Positions 9,671-19,415 of a stretch of 64,000 nucleotides of DNA are shown here, piece by piece. This stretch comes from Acidovorax carolinensis (GTDB lineage Bacteria; Pseudomonadota; Gammaproteobacteria; Burkholderiales; Burkholderiaceae_C): assembly GCF_002157145.1 (NCBI RefSeq), contig NZ_CP021361.1, positions 1,736,001 to 1,800,000 on the forward strand. Reading direction: 5' to 3'. The translations under genes and the position numbers were made by a program. Within the stretch, counting starts at the first letter, position 1. The number at the start of each line of letters is the position of its first letter. The notes under the pieces were generated by a model that was not told the origin of the DNA, did not search any database, and saw only the letters and a program-made list of their open reading frames with translations.

Positions 9671-12600
9671 ATGGGTTTACGTACAGAATGGCCATGGATT
9701 TCTGACGCAATCGACCGCATGCTCGATGCCCGCAGGGGGCTGGTGCTGGAGCCCCTGCGGGCGGAAGTCTATGGCGTGGCCCGCTTTGATGAGCATGGCC
9801 GCCATCTGGGCGCCTCACACGACGCGGGCAAGGCGCCGTTTGGCCGGGCGACGTTTTATCCACGATTGCAGGGCAATGTCCGCGCGTTGCGGGCGGCGTA
9901 TCGATATATCTTTGATGCGCCACACGACGAGCACGCCATCAGTCCGGCCGCCGAATGGCTCTTTGACAACTTTCACCTCATCGAAAGCCAGCTCAAAGAG
10001 ATACGAGCAGGGCTGCCACCGCGTTACTACCGTTCGCTGCCGGTGCTGAAAGGTGCGCCCCTGGTGGGTCTGCCGCGCGTGTATGGCCTGGCCTGGTCGT
10101 TTGTTGCGCACACCGACAGTGCGTTTGACGAATCACTGCTGGTGCGTTTTCTCAATGCTTACCAGCAGACCCGCGAACTGACCCAGGGTGAGCTGTGGGC
10201 GCTGCCCACCACTTTGCGCGTGGTGCTTATCGAAAACCTGCGCCGCCTGGCCGAGCGCCTGGCCAGCCACAAGGCCGCGCAGGAGGTGGCCAGCCTGTGC
10301 GCCATCCGCTACAACGACCTCACCGTGCGGGCGTTGGACAGCGCATTTACCGCGATGGAGCAGCGCGGCGTAGGAACCGTGTTCCTGGTTCATCTTGCAC
10401 AGTCCACTGCGGGGCGCAGAACGCCAGGTGAGTCTACGCCAGTGCAGCCGCTGTCGCCCGTGCAGCAGTGGCTGCAGACCGCCGTGCCCGACCTGGTCGC
10501 GTTGCAGAACCAGCAGCAGATCAATCAGGCGGCGGACCAGCTGAGCATGGGCAATGCGGTCACGGCGCTGCGGCTGATCGGTGCCGCCGACTGGTCCGAC
10601 ATCATCAGTCAGACCAGCCTGGTGTTGCGCGTCATGTTGCAGTCGCCCGTGTTCGCGGCCGAAGACGAAGCCACGCGCAACACCACGCTGCATGGCATTG
10701 AACGCCTGTCGGCCCGCAGTGGGCAGGGTGAGGCTGCCGTTGCGCAGGCGCTGTTGGCCCGGATGTCGGGCGCGGATGGTGATCGTGATCGTGATGGTGC
10801 GGATGCGCTGGCTGGCTACTGGCTGCAAGGCGCCGGACGCCGAGACCTGGAGCAGGCACTGGGCGCCCGCCGCCATGCCAGCGAGGCGGTGGCCCTGTGG
10901 CGCTCCGTTGTGGGCGTGTCGCGGGTGCCGTTGTACCTGGGCGCCTTGCTGCTGGGCTCGCTGGGGTTGCTGGCCTGGTTGATGTTGCACCCGTGGGCCG
11001 CGCAGGTTGGAGCACACGCCAGCGCCCCACGACTGGCGGGCCTGGTGCTGGTGGCCGCCCTGTTGCTTTTGCCCGTGTCCGAGATCGTGGTGGCGCTGGT
11101 CAACCGGCTCATCAGCGAATCCATCCAGCCTGCTCACATGCCGCGCTATTTGTTGCCTGCGGGTATCCCGGCATCGGCGCGGGTACTGGTGGCCATTCCG
11201 GCCCTGCTCAGCAGCATCGGCACTATCGACCGGCTGGTGCATCGCCTGCATCTTCACTTTCTGGCCAATCCCGAGCCCTGTGCGCAATTCGCGTTGTTGA
11301 CCGATGGTGCGGATGCCGATGCGGCCGACCTGCCGGAGGACGGCCCGCTGCTGGCGCACGCCCAGGGCCTGATGCAGGCCTTGAACCAGCAGCACCCCTC
11401 TCCAGCGGGCAGTGCACCGCGTTTTGTGCTGTTGCATCGCGCCCGCACTTACAGCGCGACGCAGCAGCAGTGGATTGGCTGGGAGCGCAAGCGAGGCAAG
11501 CTGGAGCAATTGGTGGCAGAGCTGGCCACCGGTGGGGCTGGCGCTTTCATTGACCTGGGCGAGCTCTCGCGCTTGACCCCGCAGACTCGCTATGTGCTCA
11601 CGCTCGACAGTGACACGCAGTTGCCACCAGGCCGCCTGCGCGCCCTGGTGGGTGTGGCCGAGCATCCCCAGAACGAGCCCCGGCTCGATGCTGCGGGCCA
11701 GCGCGTAGTGCAGGGCTACGGCATCCTGCAGCCGCGGGTGCTGGCACCGCTGCCCGCGCGCGCCACCACCTCGCTGTGGCAGTGGATGTTTGCGGGCCAG
11801 CAGGGGCTGGATCCGTACAGCGCCATGTCGTCCGACGTGTACCAGGACTTTTTTGCCGAAGGCAGCTTTACCGGCAAAGGCCTGCTGCACGTGGCCACGG
11901 TGCATGCCGTGCTGGGTGGACGGCTGCCTACAGACCAGGTGCTGAGCCATGACCTGCTCGAAGGCGCACTGGTGCGCTGCGCTGTGGTGAGCGACGTGAC
12001 CCTGGTGGAGGCCGAGCCCGAGCACAGCGACACTGCCGCAGCCCGCCTGCACCGCTGGACGCGGGGCGACTGGCAGCTGTGGCCGTTTCTGGTCCATGCC
12101 CGACGCTGGGGCCTGTCGCCCATCAACCATTGGAAGCTGCTGGACAACCTGCGCCGCTCGCTTGTTGCGCCCGCATCGCTGCTGATGCTGGTGATGGCCT
12201 TGGCCGGTCTGGGCCTGCCACTGCTCACCACGCTGGCCGTGGTAGTGGCAGCGTATGCCGCGGGGCCCGTGATGGGTGCGCTGGCGGGCTTGGTGCCGCG
12301 GCGTTGGGGGGTAGTGGGCGTGCGCTATGTACACGAGGCCTCGGCCGACCTGCTGTGCGCCCTGGCCAGTGGCATATGGCACCTGGCCCTGCTGCCCCAG
12401 CAGGCCCTGCTGCTGTGCGATGCCATCGTGCGCACCGTGCACCGGCAGACCGTGAGCCGCTGGCACCTGCTGGAGTGGACCACGGCCGAGGCAGCACAGA
12501 CCAGCTTGCTCACGGGCCTGGGCGCCACGCTGCGGCGGCATGTGGCCGCGCCTGCGCTGGCGGTGGGCTGTGCCCTGGTGCTTGTGGCATGGGGAGCGTC

Positions 12601-15600
12601 GGGCCCATGGGCCGTGGGGTGGCCGCTGCTGGCGCTGTGGGCACTTTCGCCGCTGCTGGTTTGGGCTGCCAACGCGCCTCAGCCCGGCCGGGACACGCAG
12701 CAGCTTGCTGCAGACGACCGGCGCCTGCTGGACGGCGTGGCACGCGACACCTGGCGATGGTTCGAGCGCTGCGTGGACGCGCAAAACCACCACCTTCCGC
12801 CCGACAACCTGCAGACGGCCCCCTATGAAGTGGTGGCACACCGCACGTCGCCCACCAACATCGGTCTGTACCTGCTGAGCGCCAGTTGCGCGCGCCAGTT
12901 CGGCTGGATCGGCACGCTGGAGCTGCTCGATCGGCTCGAAGCCACGCTGGGCACTCTCCAGGCGATGGAGCGGCACCGGGGGCATTTCCTGAACTGGTAC
13001 GACACCGAAACCTTGCAGCCCCTGCACCCGCGCTATGTTTCCACGGTGGACAGCGGCAACCTCTGTGCCCACCTGGTGACCGTGGCGCAGGCCTGCAGCG
13101 CACTGGCAGCGCAGCCTCTATCGCCTGAGGCGGGCGAGCAGGCCATCCGCACTTCGCTGGCCCGGCTGCAACCCCGGCTGGGTGCGCTGCACCATGGCAA
13201 GCGGGGCCTGCAGCACCAGTCTGCGCTGAGCCGCCTGCTGGGCATGGCACCACCCAACCCCGCGCACCAGCCAGAGGCCACGGCGTTTCGCGCGCTGCTG
13301 GCGCAGGCGCAGGAAGAGCTGCGCGGCATGGCCGAGCCGAGGCACGCTGCCATCGTGCACACCCGGCCCACGGCCCACGACGAACTGTTGTGGCTGCTGG
13401 CCGACCATTTGGCTACGCTGCACTCGGTGGACCGCGACGCGCAGGCCGCACACAGCGGTGGCGCAACCGAGGCCACGCGGCGCCTCATGGCCCTGGCCGA
13501 GGCGCTGGATGCGCTCGCCTGGCAGGCTGACTTCCGGTTTCTGTACCACCCCCGGCGGCATCTGCTGCACATCGGCTACCGGCTGGAAGAGCAGCAGCTC
13601 GACACCTCGTTCTACGACCTGCTGGCCTCCGAATCCCGCACCACCAGCCTGATGGCCATGGCCAAGGGCGATCTGCCCGTGCGGCACTGGTCGGCGCTGG
13701 GCAGGCCATTTTTTGCCAACGGCTATCACGCGGTGCTGCGCTCGTGGTCGGGTTCGATGTTCGAGTACCTCATGCCCACCCTGGTGATCGCCGAGCCCTA
13801 CCACAGCGCCCTGGGCGAGGCAGGGCGTTCGGCCTTGCATGAGCATGTGGCGTATGTGCAAGACCTGGACAAGGACATGCCCTGGGGCATTTCCGAATGC
13901 GCCTATGCCGGGCGCGACCACACGCTGGCCTACCAATACGCCCCGCAGGGCGTGCCCCGACTGGCATTGCGCCTCGCGCCCGTGGGTGAGCTGGTGATTG
14001 CCCCCTATGCCACGGCGCTGGCCACACTGGTGGATGCCCGTGCGGCCTGCGACAACTTGCGCACGCTGGCTGCGCTGTCGGCGCGCGGCCGCTACGGCTT
14101 TTACGAGGCGCTGGACTTCACGCCCGAGCGCCAGACCCATGGCGAGAAACTCACGCTGGTCAGCACTTACATGGCCCACCACCAGGGCATGACCATCGTG
14201 GCGCTGGCCAATGTGCTCATGGGCGGCGTGGCGCAGCGCTGGGGCAGGTCGCATTCACGCATAGAGGCCGTGCTGCCACTGCTTCAGGAGCGCGCCCCGC
14301 GCGAGCTGCCCACCTTGCTGACTACGCCACCGCGCCTGCCGCTGCACGCGCGCCAGCAAAAAACGCCCGACCATGTGCGCCCCGTGACGCCAGGGGCACA
14401 GGCGCTGGAGCCCACCCACCTGCTCAGCAACGGGCGATACAGCGTCACGCTGCGCGCCAACGGTGCGGGCTGGAGCCGTTGGCACCAGACCGGCATCAGC
14501 CGCTGGCGCGACGATGCCCTGCGCGACGCGCACGGCAGCTTTCTTTACGTGCGGCAAATGGGCTCCAGCGTGCCTGCGTCTGTCACCAGCCACCCCGCGC
14601 CCGATGCGCGTGCGGTGTACCGCAGCATCTTCCACACCGACCGCGTGTGCTTTGATGCGCTGTGGCCTGGGCTCAGGGCGCACACCACCGTGTGGGTGAG
14701 CCCGGAAGACGACATCGAACTGCGCAAGGTGGTGGTGAGCAACCTGGGCGACGAAGTGATCGAGCTGGAGCTGATCTCGGCCCTCGACATTACCCTGGCC
14801 ACCCACGCGGCCGACGAGGCGCACCCGGCGTTCTCCAACCTCTTCATCACGGCCCAATGGCTGCCCGCACAGCAGGCACTGCGGTTTGTGCGCACCCCCC
14901 GCCTGCAAACCGAAATCACGCTGCAGGCCGCGCACTTTGTGGCCGGTGCAGAAGGGAATGTGCTGGGCCTGCGTTGCCAGACCGACCGGCGACTCTGGCT
15001 GGGACGCAACCACACGCCCGCCCAGCCGCTGGCGCAGATGACCCGCGTGCCCGAGATGCCTGCCGCGCTGGACACGGGCCTGGACCCTGTGGCCGCCCTG
15101 GGTGTGATGCTGCGCATTGCGCCCGGCGCGCACGCTTGCGTCACCTTTGCCACGGCGGCATCGCAAGACCCGGCCACGCTGATGGCCATCATCGACAAAT
15201 ACCGCCAGCCCAGCTACGTGGAGCGGGCCTCTGCCATGTCGGCCACGCTGGCCAGCATCCAGTGGGCGTCGCAGCGCCCGCACCGCGACTACCTGCCCGC
15301 AGTCCAGGCCCTGACCACGGCACTGGTGTTGACGTTGCCCAAGGTGGAAGCGGTGAATGCGGGCCTGCGCGCCACACCCATGGCACCCCATCGCGTGTGC
15401 GACCGCCGCGTGCTGTGGCAACTCGGAATTTCTGGCGACAGGCCTTTGGTGCTGGTCATGGCCGGATCGCGCCAGGGCCTGGGCCTGCTGCGCACACTGG
15501 CCCAGGCGCTGCGCGAATGGGCGCATGGCGGTGTGGCCTGCGACATGGTGGTGCTGAACAGTGAACCCCACTCCTACGACATGCCCTTGCAGCGCGAGCT

Positions 15601-18385
15601 CTCCCTGCTGCGCGAGCACCATGAGGCGGGCCTGCAGGTTCTCTCGGGCCCGGTGGTCACCAGCCTGCATGTGCTGCGGCTCGATGAGCTGTCGGCAGAG
15701 CAGCTCTGCACGTTTGCCAGCCTGGCCCGCATCACGCTGCAGGCCGATGGACATGCGCTCATGCACCAGGTGAAGGCCTGGGTGGCCGCCCATGGCGTGT
15801 CCATGGCCAGCCCGTGGCGCGGTGGCGCCAACGACGAGGTGCCCACGCACCAGCCCAGCACATCCGTGCCCGCGCCGGTGGGCACTTTTGCACCCATTAC
15901 CGGCACCTTCGGGTTTGATGTATCGCAGGGGCTTCGGCCCTCCAAACCGTGGGTCAATGTGCTGGCCAATGCCCAGCTGGGAGCGCTGGTGTCCGAAAGC
16001 GGCGCGGGCAACACCTGGGCGCTCAACAGCCGCCTGAACCAGCTCACGACCTGGTCCAACGACCCGGTGGCCGACCCGCCCGCCGAATGGCTGTTGCTGC
16101 AGGACCGCCGCACGCGCGAAGTGTGGAGCCTGACGCCATCGGCCTGGGGCGCGGCCGATGCGGTGTATCGCGTGGAGCATGCCCAGGGCACCACCACCAT
16201 CCGCCACCGCCGGGGCGCGCTGGACGTGGTGGTGCGCTGGTGTGTCGATCCCGTCACCGCCGTCAAGCAGGTGCATGTGCAGGTGCGCAACATGGGTACT
16301 CGGCGCGAGCACCTGCGCCTCATTGGCATGGTGGAGTGGATGATGGGCGAAAAGCGCGGCGACCGCGCCACGCTGGCCACCGCACCATGCTTTGCGCCGC
16401 TGCCTGGTGGCCGCTTGCTGGGCCTGCTGTGCACGCAGGCCGAGGCGGCCGCAGGCTTTGGCGGTGGCACCGCGTTCTTCTGCGAGGCCTCGGTCGGGCC
16501 GGACACGGACGACCGCGCCAACGACAGCCTGGACTGGACCTGTGACCGCCGCGAGTTCTTCGACGCCCAGGGCGACCTGGTGGTGCCCTTGCAACTGGGG
16601 CAGCGCAGCGGGTTTGGGCTGGACCCCTGCGCGGCCTTGTCGCGCATGGTCACGCTGCGGGCCGGGGCGGCGTTCGAGCGCGTGTACCTGATGGGCTACG
16701 CCCCCACCGAAGCGGCGGCACTTGCGCTGGTCCATGAGGCCATGGCCGTGGGCGCCATTGCGCGTGAAGATGCGTGCATAGAGCACTGGAATGCGCTGCT
16801 CGGTGCCACCGAGGTCACCACGCCCGATCCGCTGTTTGATGTGCTGGTCAATCGTTGGCTGCTCTACCAGACCGTTGCGTCGCGCCTGCATGCCAAGGCC
16901 GGCTTTTATCAGGCAGGCGGCGCCACAGGCTACCGCGACCAGTTGCAGGACGCCATGGCCCTGGCCTGGGCGCGGCCGGACACCTTGCGCGCGCAGATCA
17001 TGCTGTGTGCGTCGCGCCAGTTTGAAGCCGGTGATGTGCAGCACTGGTGGCACACGCCGGGCGGGGCCGGGGTACGCACGCATTTCTCGGACGACCTGTT
17101 GTGGTTGCCCTTTGCCTGCACGCACTATCTGGAGCGCACGGGAGACCACAGCGTGCTGGACGAGCAGGTGGAGTTTCTGGAAGGCTCGGCGATCCCCGAG
17201 GGGGCAGAAGACATCTATGAATCCCCCAGCGCCAGCGCCACCACGGCGAGCGTCTACGAGCATGCCGCCCGCGCCATCGACCGCAGCCTGCGCACGGGCG
17301 CGCACGGCCTGCCGCTGATGGGCGGCGGCGACTGGAACGATGGCATGAACCGCGTGGGCGACGGCGGGCGTGGCGAATCGGTGTGGCTGGCGTGGTTCCT
17401 GTGCGCCATCGTCACCGACTGGGTTCCCCTGGCCCACGCGCAGGGCGATCTCGCGCGGGTGCAGCGCTGGGACGCCGCGCTGCGCGGCTGGCGCGCTGCG
17501 TTGGAGACCGAGGCGTGGGATGGCGACTGGTACCAGCGCGCCTTCTTTGATGATGGCACCGCCCTGGGCAGCCACACGCGGACGGAAGGGCGCATCGACC
17601 TCATTGCGCAGGCGTGGGCGGTGCTCTCGGGCGCTGCACCGCCTGCGCGGCAACGCAGCGCGATGGACGCGGTTGAGGCCCATCTGGTCGACCCCGCTGC
17701 AGGGCTGATCCAGCTGCTGACCCCCCCGCTGCGCCACGCCGAGCCCAGTGCGGGCTACATCCAGGCCTATCCACCTGGCGTGCGCGAAAACGGCGGGCAG
17801 TATGCCCATGGCGGCGTCTGGGCGCTGATGGCTGCCGCCGCGCTGGCGGTGCGGGAGCCCGGGCAGCCCGGTGCGTTGGACGTGCCCTACCGCTACTTCA
17901 CCTACCTGAGCCCGGCGCACCGCGCGCAGCACGTCGCATGGGGCCCGCCCTATGGGGTGGAGCCGTATGTGATGGCCGCCGACATTTACAGCCAGCCGCC
18001 CTATGTGGGGCGCGGCGGCTGGAGCTGGTACACGGGCGCCGCGGGCTGGCTGCACCGGGCGGCGGTGGAGTCCATCCTGGGGCTGCAGATGCGGGCGCAG
18101 GAGCTGTTCTTCACACCTTGCCTCCCATCCCACTGGCCAGGCGCAGAGATCACGCTGGTGCGCGAGTTGCGCACCCTGCGGTTTGTGCTGGTGCGGGTCG
18201 AGTCCGTGGCGGCCCAGCGTGTTTTGCCCGGCGATGCGCCCCCAGGTGCACGCCTGCTGCAGGTGGGGGAGCCCCTGCGCTGGCGGAATTTGCCCGCTGA
18301 CGCATGCTTCGTGATCCCGCTCTGGGCCGGAGCAGAGCCGGACACCGACCCGCCCATGCCTGCGCCGGCCCCTGTTGCCCGGTAA
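9671..18385 (+). CDS. ndvB: Cyclic beta-1,2-glucan synthase
   Basis: A giant multi-pass inner-membrane enzyme of about 2904 aa, expected to build periplasmic cyclic beta-1,2-glucans from UDP-glucose. After an N-terminal cytoplasmic part come membrane segments at about 417-442 and 456-482. A GT84 glycosyltransferase domain follows with DSD (646-648), GKGLLH and RLHRWTRGDWQ, then membrane clusters at about 833-877 and 958-1000. A glucoamylase-like middle region follows. The C-terminal GH94 phosphorylase region has GATGYRDQLQDAM, GGDWNDG (Asp2554, Asp2557) and PPGVRENGGQYAHGG. The ATG at 9671 (MGLRTEWPWIS) is chosen because the frame further upstream is low-complexity Arg/Gly/Cys and overlaps the small gene. 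The length matches rhizobial NdvB/ChvB. The reading frame is unbroken. Confidence 0.95.
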   Translation: MGLRTEWPWISDAIDRMLDARRGLVLEPLRAEVYGVARFDEHGRHLGASHDAGKAPFGRATFYPRLQGNVRALRAAYRYIFDAPHDEHAISPAAEWLFDNFHLIESQLKEIRAGLPPRYYRSLPVLKGAPLVGLPRVYGLAWSFVAHTDSAFDESLLVRFLNAYQQTRELTQGELWALPTTLRVVLIENLRRLAERLASHKAAQEVASLCAIRYNDLTVRALDSAFTAMEQRGVGTVFLVHLAQSTAGRRTPGESTPVQPLSPVQQWLQTAVPDLVALQNQQQINQAADQLSMGNAVTALRLIGAADWSDIISQTSLVLRVMLQSPVFAAEDEATRNTTLHGIERLSARSGQGEAAVAQALLARMSGADGDRDRDGADALAGYWLQGAGRRDLEQALGARRHASEAVALWRSVVGVSRVPLYLGALLLGSLGLLAWLMLHPWAAQVGAHASAPRLAGLVLVAALLLLPVSEIVVALVNRLISESIQPAHMPRYLLPAGIPASARVLVAIPALLSSIGTIDRLVHRLHLHFLANPEPCAQFALLTDGADADAADLPEDGPLLAHAQGLMQALNQQHPSPAGSAPRFVLLHRARTYSATQQQWIGWERKRGKLEQLVAELATGGAGAFIDLGELSRLTPQTRYVLTLDSDTQLPPGRLRALVGVAEHPQNEPRLDAAGQRVVQGYGILQPRVLAPLPARATTSLWQWMFAGQQGLDPYSAMSSDVYQDFFAEGSFTGKGLLHVATVHAVLGGRLPTDQVLSHDLLEGALVRCAVVSDVTLVEAEPEHSDTAAARLHRWTRGDWQLWPFLVHARRWGLSPINHWKLLDNLRRSLVAPASLLMLVMALAGLGLPLLTTLAVVVAAYAAGPVMGALAGLVPRRWGVVGVRYVHEASADLLCALASGIWHLALLPQQALLLCDAIVRTVHRQTVSRWHLLEWTTAEAAQTSLLTGLGATLRRHVAAPALAVGCALVLVAWGASGPWAVGWPLLALWALSPLLVWAANAPQPGRDTQQLAADDRRLLDGVARDTWRWFERCVDAQNHHLPPDNLQTAPYEVVAHRTSPTNIGLYLLSASCARQFGWIGTLELLDRLEATLGTLQAMERHRGHFLNWYDTETLQPLHPRYVSTVDSGNLCAHLVTVAQACSALAAQPLSPEAGEQAIRTSLARLQPRLGALHHGKRGLQHQSALSRLLGMAPPNPAHQPEATAFRALLAQAQEELRGMAEPRHAAIVHTRPTAHDELLWLLADHLATLHSVDRDAQAAHSGGATEATRRLMALAEALDALAWQADFRFLYHPRRHLLHIGYRLEEQQLDTSFYDLLASESRTTSLMAMAKGDLPVRHWSALGRPFFANGYHAVLRSWSGSMFEYLMPTLVIAEPYHSALGEAGRSALHEHVAYVQDLDKDMPWGISECAYAGRDHTLAYQYAPQGVPRLALRLAPVGELVIAPYATALATLVDARAACDNLRTLAALSARGRYGFYEALDFTPERQTHGEKLTLVSTYMAHHQGMTIVALANVLMGGVAQRWGRSHSRIEAVLPLLQERAPRELPTLLTTPPRLPLHARQQKTPDHVRPVTPGAQALEPTHLLSNGRYSVTLRANGAGWSRWHQTGISRWRDDALRDAHGSFLYVRQMGSSVPASVTSHPAPDARAVYRSIFHTDRVCFDALWPGLRAHTTVWVSPEDDIELRKVVVSNLGDEVIELELISALDITLATHAADEAHPAFSNLFITAQWLPAQQALRFVRTPRLQTEITLQAAHFVAGAEGNVLGLRCQTDRRLWLGRNHTPAQPLAQMTRVPEMPAALDTGLDPVAALGVMLRIAPGAHACVTFATAASQDPATLMAIIDKYRQPSYVERASAMSATLASIQWASQRPHRDYLPAVQALTTALVLTLPKVEAVNAGLRATPMAPHRVCDRRVLWQLGISGDRPLVLVMAGSRQGLGLLRTLAQALREWAHGGVACDMVVLNSEPHSYDMPLQRELSLLREHHEAGLQVLSGPVVTSLHVLRLDELSAEQLCTFASLARITLQADGHALMHQVKAWVAAHGVSMASPWRGGANDEVPTHQPSTSVPAPVGTFAPITGTFGFDVSQGLRPSKPWVNVLANAQLGALVSESGAGNTWALNSRLNQLTTWSNDPVADPPAEWLLLQDRRTREVWSLTPSAWGAADAVYRVEHAQGTTTIRHRRGALDVVVRWCVDPVTAVKQVHVQVRNMGTRREHLRLIGMVEWMMGEKRGDRATLATAPCFAPLPGGRLLGLLCTQAEAAAGFGGGTAFFCEASVGPDTDDRANDSLDWTCDRREFFDAQGDLVVPLQLGQRSGFGLDPCAALSRMVTLRAGAAFERVYLMGYAPTEAAALALVHEAMAVGAIAREDACIEHWNALLGATEVTTPDPLFDVLVNRWLLYQTVASRLHAKAGFYQAGGATGYRDQLQDAMALAWARPDTLRAQIMLCASRQFEAGDVQHWWHTPGGAGVRTHFSDDLLWLPFACTHYLERTGDHSVLDEQVEFLEGSAIPEGAEDIYESPSASATTASVYEHAARAIDRSLRTGAHGLPLMGGGDWNDGMNRVGDGGRGESVWLAWFLCAIVTDWVPLAHAQGDLARVQRWDAALRGWRAALETEAWDGDWYQRAFFDDGTALGSHTRTEGRIDLIAQAWAVLSGAAPPARQRSAMDAVEAHLVDPAAGLIQLLTPPLRHAEPSAGYIQAYPPGVRENGGQYAHGGVWALMAAAALAVREPGQPGALDVPYRYFTYLSPAHRAQHVAWGPPYGVEPYVMAADIYSQPPYVGRGGWSWYTGAAGWLHRAAVESILGLQMRAQELFFTPCLPSHWPGAEITLVRELRTLRFVLVRVESVAAQRVLPGDAPPGARLLQVGEPLRWRNLPADACFVIPLWAGAEPDTDPPMPAPAPVAR

Positions 18386-18391
18386 TTGTTT

Positions 18392-18413
18392 GTATGTGCG
18401 ATAGCGCACATAC
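18392..18413. promoter_or_regulatory. Perfect 9+9 inverted repeat between ndvB and the first Crp-like gene
   Basis: The arms GTATGTGCG and CGCACATAC are separated by ATAG. The repeat starts 7 bases after the ndvB stop codon and lies about 107 bases before the regulator start. It has no T-run, so it suits a protein operator or an mRNA 3' hairpin better than an intrinsic terminator. Confidence 0.5.
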
Positions 18414-18519
18414 TGCGTAGGGATGCCGTGGGAGACTTGTCGTTTTGCACGGCGTCCCTCCAGGGGCGACGTGGTCGTGTGCCGTTTTTGGACCGGAGAA
18501 GTTGAACGAAGGGGCTACC

Positions 18520-19239
18520 GTGAAACCAACAAACTCCCCCTTGCATAACCAGTTGCTGGCCGCTTTGCCTGACGCAGATCTGAAGCGGTGGTTGCCTCAC
18601 CTGGAACCCGTAGCGCTGAATCTGGGGCAGGTGCTGTACGAGTCCGGTGCGGCCATGCCCTATGTGTATTTCCCGACCAATGCCATCGTGTCTTTGCTTT
18701 ACGTGCTGGAGGATGGGGCCTCTGCCGAGATTGCGGTGGTGGGCTTCGAGGGTCTGGTGGGAATATCGATTTTCATGGGCGGCGGCACAACGCCCAGCCG
18801 CGCTGTGGTGCAGAGCGCCGGTTCGGGTTATCGGCTGCGCGCGGATGTGATCAAGGCCGAATTCGACCACGCCGGTCCGGCCATGCACCTGTTGCTGCGC
18901 TACACCCAGGCACTGATCACCCAGATGGCGCAGACGGCCGTGTGCAACCGCCACCATTCGCTGGACCAGCAACTGTGCCGCTGGCTGCTGCTCAGCCTCG
19001 ATCGCCTGCAAAGCAATCAGCTCGTGATGACCCAGGAGCTGATCGCCAACATGCTGGGCGTGCGCCGCGAGGGCGTGACCGAAGCAGCACTCAAGCTGCA
19101 GCGGGCGGGGCTCATCAGCTACGCGCGTGGGCACATCAATGTGCTTGACCGACCGGGCCTGGAGGGCCGCACCTGCGAGTGCTACGACGTGGTAAAAAAA
19201 GAATACGACCGCTTGCTGCCCATAAGACCCGCCAGCTAG
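18520..19239 (+). CDS. Crp/Fnr family transcriptional regulator (first of two)
   Basis: A DNA-binding regulator of 239 aa. An N-terminal cyclic-nucleotide-binding-like beta-barrel (about 15-135, with VYFPTNAIVSLL and GFEGLVGIS) is followed by a Crp-type winged helix (about 160-225) with TQELIANMLGVRREGVTEAA as the helix-turn-helix. The canonical cAMP-contact arginine-serine pair is not evident, so the ligand is unknown. GTG at 18520 with upstream GAAGGGG is preferred; an in-frame TTG at 18445 is the only earlier choice. It shares a CxCY motif near the C-terminus with the next gene, which implies local duplication. It probably responds to envelope or osmotic conditions given ndvB upstream; that is inference. 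Confidence 0.85.
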   Translation: MKPTNSPLHNQLLAALPDADLKRWLPHLEPVALNLGQVLYESGAAMPYVYFPTNAIVSLLYVLEDGASAEIAVVGFEGLVGISIFMGGGTTPSRAVVQSAGSGYRLRADVIKAEFDHAGPAMHLLLRYTQALITQMAQTAVCNRHHSLDQQLCRWLLLSLDRLQSNQLVMTQELIANMLGVRREGVTEAALKLQRAGLISYARGHINVLDRPGLEGRTCECYDVVKKEYDRLLPIRPAS

Positions 19240-19415
19240 CTGGCTGGGCGCATGAACTGTGGGTGGGCCCACGGTGGCCCGCTGTGTGCGCTGGCAGACA
19301 GTCACGCCGCAAAGGGGCGCCCACACTGCGCACAGACCTGCGCAAGACAAGCTCCTGTGCAGGCGTCATGACGCCGCTTCTTTGAGCGGCGCTGACCGAC
19401 CCGTGAGACGCCCTG

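Noticed and set aside
10133..18409. Very long open frames antisense to ndvB (979 and 1384 aa)
   Set aside because: They are shadow frames caused by the high third-position GC of ndvB. Their translations are rich in His, Gln, Arg and Gly, match nothing known and lack ribosome sites.
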